The position numbers and the translations under genes were made by a program. Shown here piece after piece: positions 19,626-28,903 of a DNA stretch of 64,000 nt; the first letter of the stretch is position 1, and each line of letters starts with the position of its first letter. The notes below the pieces were generated by a model. That model did not search any database. It was not told the origin of the DNA and saw only the letters and a list, made by a program, of their open reading frames with translations. This DNA comes from Rhodothalassium salexigens DSM 2132 (GTDB lineage Bacteria; Pseudomonadota; Alphaproteobacteria; Sphingomonadales; Rhodothalassiaceae), in NCBI RefSeq assembly GCF_004341375.1, contig NZ_SLXO01000002.1, forward strand, positions 124,001 through 188,000, in the 5' to 3' direction.

Positions 19626-20770
19626 GCACCATCGGAACCCCCGTCTTGCCCCGTTCGGCCCCCACAAAGAGCCCGGCCGAGAGCCCGGCCGACCGCTTCG
19701 ACCCGGCGCGGGCGATGGCCCAGCACGCCGACCGCAGCCGGATCGCCCTGACCGCCATCGGCGCTCTGTTGGTGCTGTCGGTGCTGTTGTCGCTCGGCGT
19801 CGGCGCGGTGGCGATCCCGCCCGCCGATGCGCTGTCGATCCTGGCCAGCCGGCTTGGCCTGCCCGCGCTCACCGACCATACCAGCGTGCAGGAGACGGTG
19901 CTGGTGGCCCTGCGCAGCCCGCGCACGCTGCTGGCCATGCTGGTGGGCGCGGCGCTGGCGGTCTCGGGCGCGGCCATGCAGGGGCTGTTCCGCAACCCGC
20001 TGGCCGACCCCGGCTTGATCGGTGTGTCCACCGGCGCCGGGCTGGCTGCGGCGCTGGTGATCGTGCTCGGCGGCGTGTTGCCGTTCGGCCTCGCCGCCAT
20101 CGCCCAGGACGTGGCGGTACCGCTGGCCGCGTTCGCCGGCGGCCTGGCGACCACCTGGATCGTCTATCGCATCGCCAGCCGCGGCGGCCGCACCGAGGTG
20201 GCGACCATGCTGCTGGCCGGGATCGCGCTCAACGCGGTTGCCGGGGCGGCCATCGGGCTGCTGATCTTTCTCAGCGACGACCAGGCGTTGCGCGACCTCA
20301 ATTTCTGGCTCTTGGGCAGCCTGGGCGGCGTCACCTGGGACCGGCTGGCGCTGGCCGCGCCGCTGATGTTGATCCCGGCGCTGGCGGCGGTCCGGCTCGC
20401 CCGGCCGCTCAACGCGCTGCTGTTCGGCGAGCGCGAGGCCGCCCATCTGGGCTTCGACGTGGAGCGCACCAAGAACTGGGTGGTGGTGCTGGCGGCGCTG
20501 GCCGTCGGCGCGTCGGTGGCGCTGACCGGGGTGATCGGCTTCGTCGGCCTGGTGGTGCCGCACCTGGTGCGCCTGGCCATCGGCCCCGACCACCGGGTGC
20601 TGTTGCCGGCCGCAGCACTGCTCGGCGCCAGCCTGCTGCTGATCGCCGATGTGCTGGCGCGCACCCTGGTGCTGCCGGCCGAACTGCCGATCGGCATCCT
20701 GACCAGTTGCGTGGGCGGGCCGTTCTTCCTGTGGCTGCTGATGCGCCGCCGGGGCCTGGGCCTGTGGTGA
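19622..20770 (+). CDS. hmuU: Hemin ABC transporter permease (FecCD family)
   Basis: A 382-residue inner-membrane permease of the FecCD/BtuC type with about ten hydrophobic segments, starting at IGALLVLSVLLSLGVGAVAI. Diagnostic segments are GAALAVSGAAMQGLFRNPLADPG, TEVATMLLAGIALN, FWLLGSLGGVTW and the GFVGLVVPHLVRLAIGPDHR loop that contacts the ATPase. The first about 35 residues are a charged cytoplasmic extension. The start overlaps the hmuT stop as ATGA, and the next gene (hmuV) begins 20 bases after its stop behind a strong ribosome site. Confidence 0.95.
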   Translation: MSTIGTPVLPRSAPTKSPAESPADRFDPARAMAQHADRSRIALTAIGALLVLSVLLSLGVGAVAIPPADALSILASRLGLPALTDHTSVQETVLVALRSPRTLLAMLVGAALAVSGAAMQGLFRNPLADPGLIGVSTGAGLAAALVIVLGGVLPFGLAAIAQDVAVPLAAFAGGLATTWIVYRIASRGGRTEVATMLLAGIALNAVAGAAIGLLIFLSDDQALRDLNFWLLGSLGGVTWDRLALAAPLMLIPALAAVRLARPLNALLFGEREAAHLGFDVERTKNWVVVLAALAVGASVALTGVIGFVGLVVPHLVRLAIGPDHRVLLPAAALLGASLLLIADVLARTLVLPAELPIGILTSCVGGPFFLWLLMRRRGLGLW

Positions 20771-20790
20771 ACACCGAGGAGGGATATCCG

Positions 20791-21642
20791 ATGCTGAGTG
20801 CCCGCAACCTGACCGTCCGCCGCCGCGGCCGCGCGATCCTCGACGGCGTCTCGCTGGACCTGGAAACCGCCCAGGTGACCGCGCTCATTGGCCCCAACGG
20901 CGCCGGCAAGTCGACGTTGCTGCACGTGCTGTCGGGCGCGCTCGCCCCGTGCGCCGGCGAGGTCCGCATCGCCGGCCGGCCGCTCGGCGCCTGGCGCCGC
21001 GCCGATCTGGCCCGGCTGCGCGCGGTGATGCCGCAATCGTCGGAGCTGTCGTTCCCGTTCCGCGCCTTCGAGGTGGTGCTGATGGGCCGCAGCGCCCATG
21101 CCGGCCGGTCGAGCGAGGCCCGCGACCTGGAGGTGGCGCTGGCCGCGCTCGAAGCGGTCGACGCCGGCCACCTGGCCGAGCGGGTCTATCCGACCCTGTC
21201 GGGCGGCGAACGCCAGCGCGTGCAACTGGCCCGGGTGCTGGCCCAGATCTGGCCCGAGACCACATCCGAGACCACATCCGAGGCCGCAGCCGACACCGCC
21301 TCGGACACCGCCTCGGACGGCCTTAACCCGCTGCCGTCCGAGCGGCTGCTGCTGCTCGACGAGCCGACCAACAATCTCGATCTCACCCACCAGCACCAGC
21401 TCATGCGCACCGCGCGCCTGTGGGCCGACCGTCACGGCGTCGGCGTGCTGGCGGTGCTGCACGACCCCAATCTGGCGGCGCTTTACGCCGATCGGATGGT
21501 GGTGCTGGCGGACGGGCACCTGGCCGCCCAAGGCACCGTGGACGAGATCATGACCGCCCCGGTGATCGGCCGCGTCTTCGACCTGGCCGTCACCATCGAG
21601 CGCCACCCGACCCGGGGGGCGCCCCAATTGATGCCGGTCTGA
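20791..21642 (+). CDS. hmuV: Hemin ABC transporter ATP-binding protein
   Basis: A 283-residue ABC ATPase that powers heme import with HmuU. Walker A GPNGAGKST is near residue 34, the Q loop is around VMPQSSELSFPF, the signature is LSGGERQRVQLARVL, and Walker B LLLLDEPTNNLDL precedes a switch His in VLAVLHDPNLAALY. GAGGAGGG before the ATG is a strong ribosome site. Between signature and Walker B there is an unusual acidic insert encoded by five 12-bp repeats (listed separately). The ATPase motifs are otherwise intact. Confidence 0.95.
   Translation: MLSARNLTVRRRGRAILDGVSLDLETAQVTALIGPNGAGKSTLLHVLSGALAPCAGEVRIAGRPLGAWRRADLARLRAVMPQSSELSFPFRAFEVVLMGRSAHAGRSSEARDLEVALAALEAVDAGHLAERVYPTLSGGERQRVQLARVLAQIWPETTSETTSEAAADTASDTASDGLNPLPSERLLLLDEPTNNLDLTHQHQLMRTARLWADRHGVGVLAVLHDPNLAALYADRMVVLADGHLAAQGTVDEIMTAPVIGRVFDLAVTIERHPTRGAPQLMPV
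21256..21315 (+). repeat. Five 12-bp tandem repeats inside hmuV
   Basis: Five consecutive 12-base units encode ETTS, ETTS, EAAA, DTAS and DTAS. Units 1-2 are identical (GAGACCACATCC) and units 4-5 are identical (GACACCGCCTCG). They add about 20 residues between the ABC signature and Walker B, where relatives have a short loop. The unit length keeps the frame, so copy number could vary without breaking the gene. Confidence 0.85.
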
Positions 21643-21693
21643 GGGCCTGTCGGACCGCATCGCCAACCCGAAAGACCATGGAGACTGCCGCCC

Positions 21694-22032
21694 ATGTCCA
21701 TCGCCAACATGTATATCGCCATGAACCGCTTCTCGGTGCTCAAGGACCATGCCGCCGATTTCGAGGCGGTGTGGGCCAGCCGCGAAAGCCGGCTCAAGGA
21801 CCAGCCGGGGTTCGTGGAGTTTCAGATGCTCAAGGGGCCCGAAGACAATGGCGTGATCCTCTACGCCAGCCACACGGTGTGGCGCTCGGTCGAGGAATTC
21901 GAGGCGTGGACCCAATCGCAATCGTTCCGCGACGCCCACAAGGACGGCGGCAAGACCCGGCATATGTATGAGGGCGGCCCCCGGTTCGAGGGCTTTCATG
22001 TAATCCAGGAGGTCGACGGTGAAGGGCGTTAG
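21694..22032 (+). CDS. Antibiotic biosynthesis monooxygenase (ABM) family protein, probable heme-degrading
   Basis: A 112-residue ferredoxin-like dimeric protein. MYIAMNRFSVLKDHAADFEAVW, PGFVEFQMLKG and SHTVWRSVEEFEAW match the ABM fold, and the H/W-containing middle segment resembles HmoA/HmoB and IsdG-type heme-degrading members. Its place between the heme importer and hutW supports a role in oxygen-dependent heme opening or in heme handling. The catalytic triad of IsdG cannot be confirmed by eye. It is 51 bases after hmuV and 42 before hutW. Confidence 0.78.
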   Translation: MSIANMYIAMNRFSVLKDHAADFEAVWASRESRLKDQPGFVEFQMLKGPEDNGVILYASHTVWRSVEEFEAWTQSQSFRDAHKDGGKTRHMYEGGPRFEGFHVIQEVDGEGR

Positions 22033-22074
22033 AGCCACCCTGTTATCCGCCATGTCCATGGTCGGAGCGCGGCC

Positions 22075-23523
22075 ATGAGTGCGGCCCTGTCCGGCCACGA
22101 GCCGAGCGCGCCCGACACCGCACCTGGCGCCGCGCCCAAGGCCGCGCCGGCGATGCCCGAGATCGCGCGCGCCCGGCTCGACCGGCCGGCGCTGACCGGC
22201 GCCTTCGAGCGGCGCGCGTCGACCCACTGGTTCGCGCGCCGGCCCGAGCCCGTGGACGACGCCCAGGCGCGCTTTGCCGAGCTATTGGCGATGCCGCGCA
22301 CCGGCAAGACCGTGGCCTATCTGCACGTGCCGTTCTGCGCCAACCATTGCCTGTTCTGCGGCTTTTACCGCAATTCGGCGCGCGGCGACTTCTCGGCGCG
22401 CTATACCGCGTCGCTGGTCGCCGACCTGGCGCTCCACGCCGACCGGCCGGCGATCGCCAGCGGCCCGGTGCACGCCGTCTATCTGGGCGGCGGCACGCCA
22501 ACGGCGCTGACCGCGCGCGACCTGTTCACGCTGATCCAGGCGGTGCGCTGCCACCTGCCGCTGGCGCCCGACTGCGAGATCACCGTGGAAGGCCGCATCC
22601 ACGGCTTCGACGACGAAAAGGTCATCGCCTGCCTGGACGCCGGCGCCAACCGCTTTTCCATCGGCGTGCAAAGCTTCGACACCGCGCTGCGCCAGCGCCT
22701 GGGCCGCAAGGCCGACCGGGCGCGCGCCGAGCGCTTCATGGCCGACCTGGTCGCCCACGACCGCGCCGCCGTGGTCTGCGACCTGATCTACGGCCTGCCG
22801 GGCCAGACCCTGGAGACCTGGCTCGACGATGTGCAGACGGTGGCCGAGCTGGGGCTCGACGGCGTCGACCTCTATGCCCTGACGCGCATTCCCGACAGCC
22901 CGCTCGACAAGTCGATCGCCAAGGGCGCGCTGCCGCCGGCCGCCGACCTGGGCCAACAGGCCGAGCGCTATGCCGCCGGCCGCGCGCTGCTCGACGCGTC
23001 GGGCTGGCGCCAGTTGAGCCAGGCGCACTGGGCGCGCACCCCGCGCGAGCGCAACCTCTACAACCATCTGATCAAGGCCCAGGCCACCGGGCTGGCGTTC
23101 GGCGCCGGCGCGGGCGGCGGGCTGGCCGGCCACCGCTACGCGGTCGAGGCCGACGTGGACGCCTATGCCGCCGCCATCGCCCAAGGCACCAAGCCCTTGA
23201 GCTTCCTGTTCCGGCCCATGGCCGGCGCCGACTGGCGCGGCGCCATCGCCGCGACGCTGGAGACCGGCCGCATCGCGCCGGCGCGCATCGCCCGGCTGGC
23301 CGGGCCCGAGCGCGGCGAGCGGCTGACCGCCGCCCTGGCGCCGCTGCTCGATCACTGGCAGGCGGCGCGCCTGATCGCGCCGGCGCCCGGCGGCTATGCG
23401 CTGACCGCCGCCGGCTGGTTCTGGCAGACCAACCTGATCGCCGGCCTGCAACAGATCATGGTCGGGCTCGACCACCGGCCCGACGCCGCCCCATCGACAC
23501 AGGAGACCCGTTCCCATGGCTGA
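22075..23523 (+). CDS. hutW: HutW/ChuW-type radical SAM methyltransferase (anaerobic heme opening)
   Basis: A 482-residue radical SAM protein of the HemN-like subgroup. ChuW, its studied relative, methylates and opens the heme ring without oxygen to give anaerobilin and free iron. The [4Fe-4S]-binding motif is CANHCLFC with Cys88, Cys92 and Cys95; YLGGGTPTAL is the SAM-binding glycine motif; FSIGVQSFD and DLIYGLPGQT are HemN-family landmarks. The first 40 residues are Ala/Pro-rich and probably disordered. Its stop overlaps the hutX start by 8 bases. Neighbouring hutX and a ChuY-like gene make the assignment firm. Confidence 0.92.
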   Translation: MSAALSGHEPSAPDTAPGAAPKAAPAMPEIARARLDRPALTGAFERRASTHWFARRPEPVDDAQARFAELLAMPRTGKTVAYLHVPFCANHCLFCGFYRNSARGDFSARYTASLVADLALHADRPAIASGPVHAVYLGGGTPTALTARDLFTLIQAVRCHLPLAPDCEITVEGRIHGFDDEKVIACLDAGANRFSIGVQSFDTALRQRLGRKADRARAERFMADLVAHDRAAVVCDLIYGLPGQTLETWLDDVQTVAELGLDGVDLYALTRIPDSPLDKSIAKGALPPAADLGQQAERYAAGRALLDASGWRQLSQAHWARTPRERNLYNHLIKAQATGLAFGAGAGGGLAGHRYAVEADVDAYAAAIAQGTKPLSFLFRPMAGADWRGAIAATLETGRIAPARIARLAGPERGERLTAALAPLLDHWQAARLIAPAPGGYALTAAGWFWQTNLIAGLQQIMVGLDHRPDAAPSTQETRSHG

Positions 23524-24100
23524 CACCGCCGCAATGCCCGCAGACCCCACCGACGACCACGCCGCAGCACTCGCAGCCGTGCGCGCCCAGTTCGCCCAAT
23601 CCACCGACGGCGTGATCGAGGCGATCGCCAAGGACCACGGCCTGACGCCCCGGCAAGTGGCCGACTGCCTGCCGGCTGAGACCGGCGCGGCGATCCCCGG
23701 CCGGTTCTTCCAGACGGTCATGGACGACCTGACCGATTGGGGCCGGCTGATGGTCCTGGTCCATACCCCCGACCTGATTCTGGAATGCGCCTCGGAGGTG
23801 CCCAAGGGCTCGGAAGGCCACGGCTTCTTCAATCTGGGCGGCGGCCAGCCCCTGGGCGGCCACATCCGCCACCACCGCTGCGCCGCGATCCGGTTCTTGA
23901 GCCGGCCGTTCATGGGCTCGGCCAGCCACGCGATCCTGTTCTTCAACGAAGACGGCGGCATCATGTTCAAGGTGTTCGTCGGCCGCGACGACAACCGCCA
24001 GCTCAAGCCCGACCAGGTGGCCCGGTTCGAGCGCTTGCGCGACCGGCTGGTCGCCGAGGCGGCCCGGGACGGCGCCGGGCCGCTCGGGGCGGAGGGCTAG
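23516..24100 (+). CDS. hutX: Heme utilization cytosolic carrier protein HutX
   Basis: A 194-residue cytoplasmic protein of the HutX/ChuX family that binds heme and hands it to a degrading enzyme. Typical segments are DHGLTPRQVADCLP near the N-terminus, HGFFNLGGGQPLGGHIRHHRCAAI in the middle and FFNEDGGIMFKVFVGRD near the end. It starts within the last codons of hutW, so both are made together. The short acidic start (MADTAAMPADP) is not conserved. Confidence 0.92.
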   Translation: MADTAAMPADPTDDHAAALAAVRAQFAQSTDGVIEAIAKDHGLTPRQVADCLPAETGAAIPGRFFQTVMDDLTDWGRLMVLVHTPDLILECASEVPKGSEGHGFFNLGGGQPLGGHIRHHRCAAIRFLSRPFMGSASHAILFFNEDGGIMFKVFVGRDDNRQLKPDQVARFERLRDRLVAEAARDGAGPLGAEG

Positions 24101-24104
24101 GCCC

Positions 24105-24833
24105 ATGCAGACCAGCGAGCATTTGGCCCCCGGACGCATCCTGCTGTTCGGCGGCACCCGTGGCACTGGCCTTGAAGTGGCCCGGCTGGCCCGCGCGCGC
24201 GACTGGGACGTGGTCGCCCTGGCCCGGCCGCAGTCGGACACCCAGGCGCTGTCCAGCCTTGGCGCACGGGTGGTCGCCGGCGACGCGCTCGACGCCGACG
24301 ACGTGGCCATGGTGATGTCGGCGTTCGGCCGCGACCGCCAGGTGGTCTCGACCCTGGGCGGCGGGCCGGTGGGCGCCTCGGCCGACGCCCAAGGCACCGC
24401 GACCGTGGTCGACGCCATGGTCGACGCGGGCGTGCGCCGGTTGGTGCTGGTCACCTCGCTCGGCGCCGGCGACAGCCGGGCCCATGCGTCCGAGCGGCTG
24501 TTGGCGGCGATCGGCCCGGTGCTGGCCGAAAAGACCAAGGGCGAGGACCATGCCCGCGCCGCCGACCTGGACCTGACGGTGATCCGCCCCGGCGGCCTGG
24601 TGGACGGTCCGGCGGGCGAACAGGGCCGGGCGCGCGGCCAGGGCACGGGCCAGCTTTACGACGACCCGCGCGTCCACGGCCGCATCGGCCGCGCCGACCT
24701 GGCGCGCCTGGTGCTCGACTGCCTGGACGACCCGGCGACCATCGGCCGCACGCTGTCGGCCATCGACCCCGAAACGCTCAGCGCGCCCGACGATGTGCGC
24801 GTCTGGCGCGGCGCCGATCAGCCGGCGGCCTGA
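24105..24833 (+). CDS. NAD(P)-binding reductase, ChuY-like (probable anaerobilin reductase)
   Basis: A 242-residue Rossmann protein of the atypical SDR group. ILLFGGTRGTGLEVARLA gives the GxxGxxG dinucleotide site; VSTLGG, LVLVTSLGAGDS and LTVIRPGGLVDGP are the following SDR landmarks. In enteric heme loci ChuW, ChuX and ChuY lie together and ChuY reduces the tetrapyrrole made by ChuW using NADPH. The same order here (4 bases after hutX) makes that role likely, though the sequence alone would only say NAD(P)-dependent SDR. It closes the operon and faces a convergent peptidase gene. Confidence 0.78.
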   Translation: MQTSEHLAPGRILLFGGTRGTGLEVARLARARDWDVVALARPQSDTQALSSLGARVVAGDALDADDVAMVMSAFGRDRQVVSTLGGGPVGASADAQGTATVVDAMVDAGVRRLVLVTSLGAGDSRAHASERLLAAIGPVLAEKTKGEDHARAADLDLTVIRPGGLVDGPAGEQGRARGQGTGQLYDDPRVHGRIGRADLARLVLDCLDDPATIGRTLSAIDPETLSAPDDVRVWRGADQPAA

Positions 24834-24929
24834 CCCGCCGGCCCCCAGACAGGCCCGGGTTCACACCAGCCCCCGGGTCTGCGGGCGGCCGGCGGGCATG
24901 GGGTGCGCGCGAGGACCAAGCCGCGTGGG

Positions 24930-26243
24930 TCAGCGCGGCGCTTCCCCGGTCCTCTCACCCCGCCCGCCGGCCGCCCGCCACAGTTCCATCACCCGCGCCA
25001 CCGGCAGCGCGTCGACCGCGCCCCGGTGGCCCGACACCGGCTCGGCGGCGAACAGGGCGTTCAAGATCGCCTCTTCGGTGGCCTCGGCGACGCCCTGAAA
25101 CAGCGGCGACATGGCGGCGTTGGGCCAGTGCGCCACCGGCCGCACCCCGTCCACCGGCGCGCGCCGCACCGCTGGATGGGTGGCGAAGGCGATCACATAG
25201 TCGCCCGAGCCGTTGGTCAGCGACGCCCCGGTGCGCGCCAGCCCGGCGACCGCCCGGCGCGCCAGCCGCTCCAGGTTGCGCGCCGACAAGGGCGCGTCGG
25301 TGGCCACCACGATCATGATCGAGCCGTCGGGATTGTCGCCGGGCGCCGTTCCCGGGCCCGGCGCCGCGCCCCCGCCCTCGTTCTCGCCCTTGTTCTCATC
25401 CTCGCCCTCGCCCTCGCCCTGGCGATCGGTGTGATGCGCCGGCGCCACCGCCTCGCGCAGATAATAGCGTCCCAGCGCCTCGCCCACGCGCACCCCGTCG
25501 ACGGTCAGAATGCCGCCCATATTGGCCTGCACCAGCACGCCCACCGTCCAGCCGCCGAGCGTCTCGGGCAGCCGCCGGCTCGCCGTGCCGATGCCGCCCT
25601 TGAAGCCGAACGCCACCGTGCCGCGCCCGGCGCCCACAGCGCCCTCGGCCACCGGGCCGGTCTCGGCACGTTCGATGGCGGCGATCACATGCTCGGGCGT
25701 CACCGCGCGCGCCCGGATGTGGTTCAAGAACCCGTCATTGGTCTCGCCGACCACCGCGTTGACCGAGCGCACATCCTCATTGCCCGGCCGGTCGAGAGTC
25801 CAGCGCACCACGCCGGCCAGCCCCTCGGCCACGTTGAGCGTGTTGGTCAGCACGATCGGCGTCTCGATCTCGCCCAGTTCGCGGATCTGGCTGATACCGG
25901 CCAGCTTGCCATAGCCATTGGCCACGTGGACCGCGGCGGGCACCGGGCGCTGGCGCAGATTGCCCGGCGCCGGCACGATGGCGGTGACGCCGGTGTTGCG
26001 CGCCGGCGGCGCGGCCAGCGTCACCTGGCCCACGCGCACCCCGGCCACGTCGGTGATGGCGTTGAGCGGCCCGGTGGCCAGAACGCCGATCTCGATGCCC
26101 CGGTCACGCACTCGCGCCTCCGCCGCCCGCGCCACCGGCGACCAACCCGCCACCAGCAATGCCAGCAGCACACCAGCCGTCGCCAACCGGCAGCTCACGC
26201 GCACGCCGCCCGCGCGTCGATCCAGCGATTGTGCCTCGATCAT
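24930..26243 (-). CDS. P1 (DmpA/BapA) family self-cleaving N-terminal-nucleophile peptidase, exported
   Basis: A 437-residue protein with a signal peptide (GVLLALLVAGWSPVARA-AEA). It matches the DmpA family: an N-terminal ITDVAGVRVGQVTL, the NTLNVAEGLAG segment, GTVAFGFKGGIGTASR, then DGSIMIVVATDAPL. Members cut themselves before the Ser of this last motif (here Gly307-Ser308), making that Ser the nucleophile of a beta-aminopeptidase. NGSGDYVIAF follows. A charged acidic insert (about 273-300, many Glu, Gly and Asn) sits just before the cut site. The ATG at 26243 has AGGGAGG upstream; the longer frame has no support. Substrate is unknown. Confidence 0.9.
   Translation of the reverse strand: MIEAQSLDRRAGGVRVSCRLATAGVLLALLVAGWSPVARAAEARVRDRGIEIGVLATGPLNAITDVAGVRVGQVTLAAPPARNTGVTAIVPAPGNLRQRPVPAAVHVANGYGKLAGISQIRELGEIETPIVLTNTLNVAEGLAGVVRWTLDRPGNEDVRSVNAVVGETNDGFLNHIRARAVTPEHVIAAIERAETGPVAEGAVGAGRGTVAFGFKGGIGTASRRLPETLGGWTVGVLVQANMGGILTVDGVRVGEALGRYYLREAVAPAHHTDRQGEGEGEDENKGENEGGGAAPGPGTAPGDNPDGSIMIVVATDAPLSARNLERLARRAVAGLARTGASLTNGSGDYVIAFATHPAVRRAPVDGVRPVAHWPNAAMSPLFQGVAEATEEAILNALFAAEPVSGHRGAVDALPVARVMELWRAAGGRGERTGEAPR
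25378..25425 (-). repeat. Hexanucleotide repeat tract inside the P1 peptidase gene
   Basis: On the plus strand this reads as imperfect copies of CTCGCC (with CTCGTT and CTCATC variants). On the coding strand it gives Gly-Glu-rich residues. It accounts for the acidic insert just before the self-cleavage site and is a likely slippage site that preserves frame. Confidence 0.75.
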
Positions 26244-26611
26244 ATCCGTCGCCTCCCTGCTCTGGCGATCTGCTCCGGCGGTGGTCGCAGGCCCGCCGCG
26301 ACCTAGAGGAACCCGCCGACCCGCCGGGGTCAACACGCGCCGCCACGGCACGGCGACACCGTCCTCGCCATCACGCCGAACCGGCTCGGCCCCGAAAAAG
26401 CGCCGACCAACAATGTTTTCGAATTCTTGTCATTGTTCACTAAATCGAAACCGCTTTGCTGCTATCGCACGCCCAAAGACCGCGTGGCCAACCGACCGGC
26501 AGCCTCTGATGAGCCGCCGTCGAACAACAGCCGCCGGTGCCAGCACCCGGCGCTTTGGCAAAGATGGCCAGCGGCGAACCATCGACCCCACCCCTGTGAA
26601 GGTCCAGTAAA
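26244..26611. promoter_or_regulatory. Divergent control region between peptidase and chemoreceptor genes
   Basis: No gene is seen in these 368 bases. The region around 26395-26470 is AT-rich and contains a dyad AACAATG-N15-CATTGTT (26409-26415 with 26431-26437) centred on a GAATTC. It probably carries the chemoreceptor promoter; a clear sigma-28 or sigma-70 box pair could not be assigned. Confidence 0.4.
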
Positions 26612-28861
26612 ATGCTACAAGCACTGAATAATGTTAAGATTAGCAAGAAGCTGCCATCATTGATCGTTATGTTCTTGATGGTGGCGGCGTCGGGGGTCGG
26701 CCTCGTGGGCTTTCTTTCTGCCGGCGCACAGGTCAAAGACGAGGTCCGCCAGAAACTCGAAGCGGTCCTGGCCGCGCGACATGCGGAATTGGAGCAATAC
26801 ACGTCGGCAATCCGGGAAGACCTGCGGCTGGTGGCCAGCAACCCCTACACCCTGGAAGCGCTGGAGGCGTTCGACAACGGCTGGCAGGCCCTGGGGCGCG
26901 ACGCCGATACCCGGCTACAACGCCTGTACATCGAGCAAAACCCCCATCCGGCGGGACAGCGCGAGCGCTTGGACGCCGCCGACGACGGCTCGCGCTACAG
27001 CGAAGCCCACGCCCGCTATCATCGCTGGTTCCGGTCGCTCCAGACCGAACGCAAGTATTACGACGTGTTTCTGGTCAATCGCGACGGCGATCTGGTCTAT
27101 TCGGTGTTCAAGGAACCCGATTTCGCCACCAACCTGACCACCGGGATCTACCGCGATTCCGGCCTGGGTCACAGCGTGCGCGATGCGCTGGCGGCCGGCC
27201 AAGACGCCCAGCAGGTGTTCATCGACTTCACCGCCTACGCGCCGAGCGACGGCGCTCCGGCCAGCTTCATCGCCCAGCCGATTCGCACCGCCGATGGCCG
27301 CATTGCCGGCGTCCTCGCCTTCCAGATGCCGATCGATCGCCTCAATACGATCATGCAGCGTACCGACGGCATGGGCGACACCGGCGAGACTTATGTGGTC
27401 GGCAACGACCGGCTGATGCGCTCGGATTCCCGGTTCAGCGCTCAAACCACCATCCTCGACCGCCGGATCGACAGTCAGGCGGTCGCCGCCGCGCTCGCCG
27501 GGCAACAAGGGGTAATGATCGCTGACGACTATCGCGGCCAGAAAGTGCTCTCGGCGTACCGGCCGTTCACGTTGTTGGGCAACCGTTGGGCCATGCTGGC
27601 CGAACTGGACATGGAAGAGGCGCAAGCCCCGGTGGTGGGCATGGGACTGAAAATGCTGGTTCTGGGCCTGACGGTCATCGTGCTGGTCGGCATTATCGGA
27701 GCGTTGATGGCGCGATCCCTGTCGCGGCCGATCGCCAGCATGGCCGGCGTGATGGACGCGCTGTCGCAAAACAATCTAGCCGTCGACGTGCCCTATAACG
27801 ACCGCGGCGACGAGGTGGGCCACATGGCCAAGGCGGTGCGTTTCTTCAAGGAAAGCCTGGTCCAGCGCCTCAGCGACCAGGAAAAGGCCCGGCGCCTGGA
27901 AGAAGACCAGCGCGCGGCCGCAGAAGCCGAACGTCAACGCGAAGAAGCGCGCAAGGACGCCGACCGTGAGCGCGAGCGCGCCGAAGCCGACGCGCGGCAG
28001 AAGAAGGCCGACGCCCTGGCCCAACGCATCGGCGCCTTCGACACCCAGATCGCCGAGTTGATGAGCACCGTGTCGGCGGCCACCGACCAGTTGGCCATGA
28101 CCTCGAAGGCGATGACCGCCACCGCCGAACGCTCGGACAGCCAGGCGCAAACCGTCGCCGCCGCAGCGGAAGAAGCCACCAGCAATGTGGAAACCGTGGC
28201 CAGCGCCAGCGAGGAACTGGGCACCACCGCGCAGGAAATCGGCCAGCAGATGGAACGCGCCAACAGCGCCACCCATGCCGCCGCCGAAAAGGCCCACGCC
28301 ACCATGAGCGTGATGGAAGCGCTCGAAGCCTCGTCCAACGCCATCTCGGAGGTCATCGACCTGATCAATGACATCGCCGAACAGACCAACCTGCTGGCGC
28401 TCAACGCCACCATCGAGGCGGCGCGCGCCGGCGAAGCCGGCAAGGGCTTCGCGGTGGTGGCCAGCGAGGTCAAGTCGCTGGCCACCCAGACCGGCCGCGC
28501 GACCCAGCAGATCCAAACCCAGATCGGCGACGTCCAAGGCCATTCCAAGCGCGCCGCCGAGGCCATGGCCGACATCTACAAGACCATCCAGGCGACCTCG
28601 GAACAGGCCACCACGGTCGCCGCGGCGGTCGAAGAACAGCAAAGCGCCACCGCCGAGATCGCGCGCAACATCGCCGACGCCGCCACCGGCACGCGCGCGG
28701 TGTCGAGCACCATCACCGGCCTGTCCAACGGCGTCAGCGAGACCAAGGAAGCCTCGCGCCAGGTTCAGGAAGCCAGCGACGACCTGGCCAGCAGCGCCAA
28801 CGGCCTGCGCAGCGAGATCGAACGCTTCGTCAACGACGTGCGCCAGATCTCCACGGATTGA
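26612..28861 (+). CDS. Methyl-accepting chemotaxis protein with periplasmic sensor (Cache-type)
   Basis: A 749-residue chemoreceptor. TM1 is about 13-38, a periplasmic ligand domain about 40-340 (with [18 protein letters not shown] and a membrane-proximal GETYVVGND half, resembling a double Cache domain), TM2 about 343-367, HAMP about 368-421, then a long charged coiled coil (415-470) and the signalling hairpin. The CheA/CheW-contact tip is intact ([21 protein letters not shown], near 587-607). The ligand is unknown. GAAGG before the ATG serves as ribosome site. No other chemotaxis genes are adjacent, as for many orphan receptors. Confidence 0.95.
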   Translation: MLQALNNVKISKKLPSLIVMFLMVAASGVGLVGFLSAGAQVKDEVRQKLEAVLAARHAELEQYTSAIREDLRLVASNPYTLEALEAFDNGWQALGRDADTRLQRLYIEQNPHPAGQRERLDAADDGSRYSEAHARYHRWFRSLQTERKYYDVFLVNRDGDLVYSVFKEPDFATNLTTGIYRDSGLGHSVRDALAAGQDAQQVFIDFTAYAPSDGAPASFIAQPIRTADGRIAGVLAFQMPIDRLNTIMQRTDGMGDTGETYVVGNDRLMRSDSRFSAQTTILDRRIDSQAVAAALAGQQGVMIADDYRGQKVLSAYRPFTLLGNRWAMLAELDMEEAQAPVVGMGLKMLVLGLTVIVLVGIIGALMARSLSRPIASMAGVMDALSQNNLAVDVPYNDRGDEVGHMAKAVRFFKESLVQRLSDQEKARRLEEDQRAAAEAERQREEARKDADRERERAEADARQKKADALAQRIGAFDTQIAELMSTVSAATDQLAMTSKAMTATAERSDSQAQTVAAAAEEATSNVETVASASEELGTTAQEIGQQMERANSATHAAAEKAHATMSVMEALEASSNAISEVIDLINDIAEQTNLLALNATIEAARAGEAGKGFAVVASEVKSLATQTGRATQQIQTQIGDVQGHSKRAAEAMADIYKTIQATSEQATTVAAAVEEQQSATAEIARNIADAATGTRAVSSTITGLSNGVSETKEASRQVQEASDDLASSANGLRSEIERFVNDVRQISTD

Positions 28862-28866
28862 GCCGA

Positions 28867-28903
28867 TCACCGCGCACCGGCCGATCCCGGCGGTGCGCGG
28901 TGA
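28867..28903 (+). terminator. Hairpin directly after the chemoreceptor gene
   Basis: Perfect 13-bp arms TCACCGCGCACCG (28867-28879) and CGGTGCGCGGTGA (28891-28903) start 6 bases after the stop codon. There is no T-run, so it is a 3'-end hairpin that may pause transcription or block decay rather than a classical intrinsic terminator. Confidence 0.5.
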
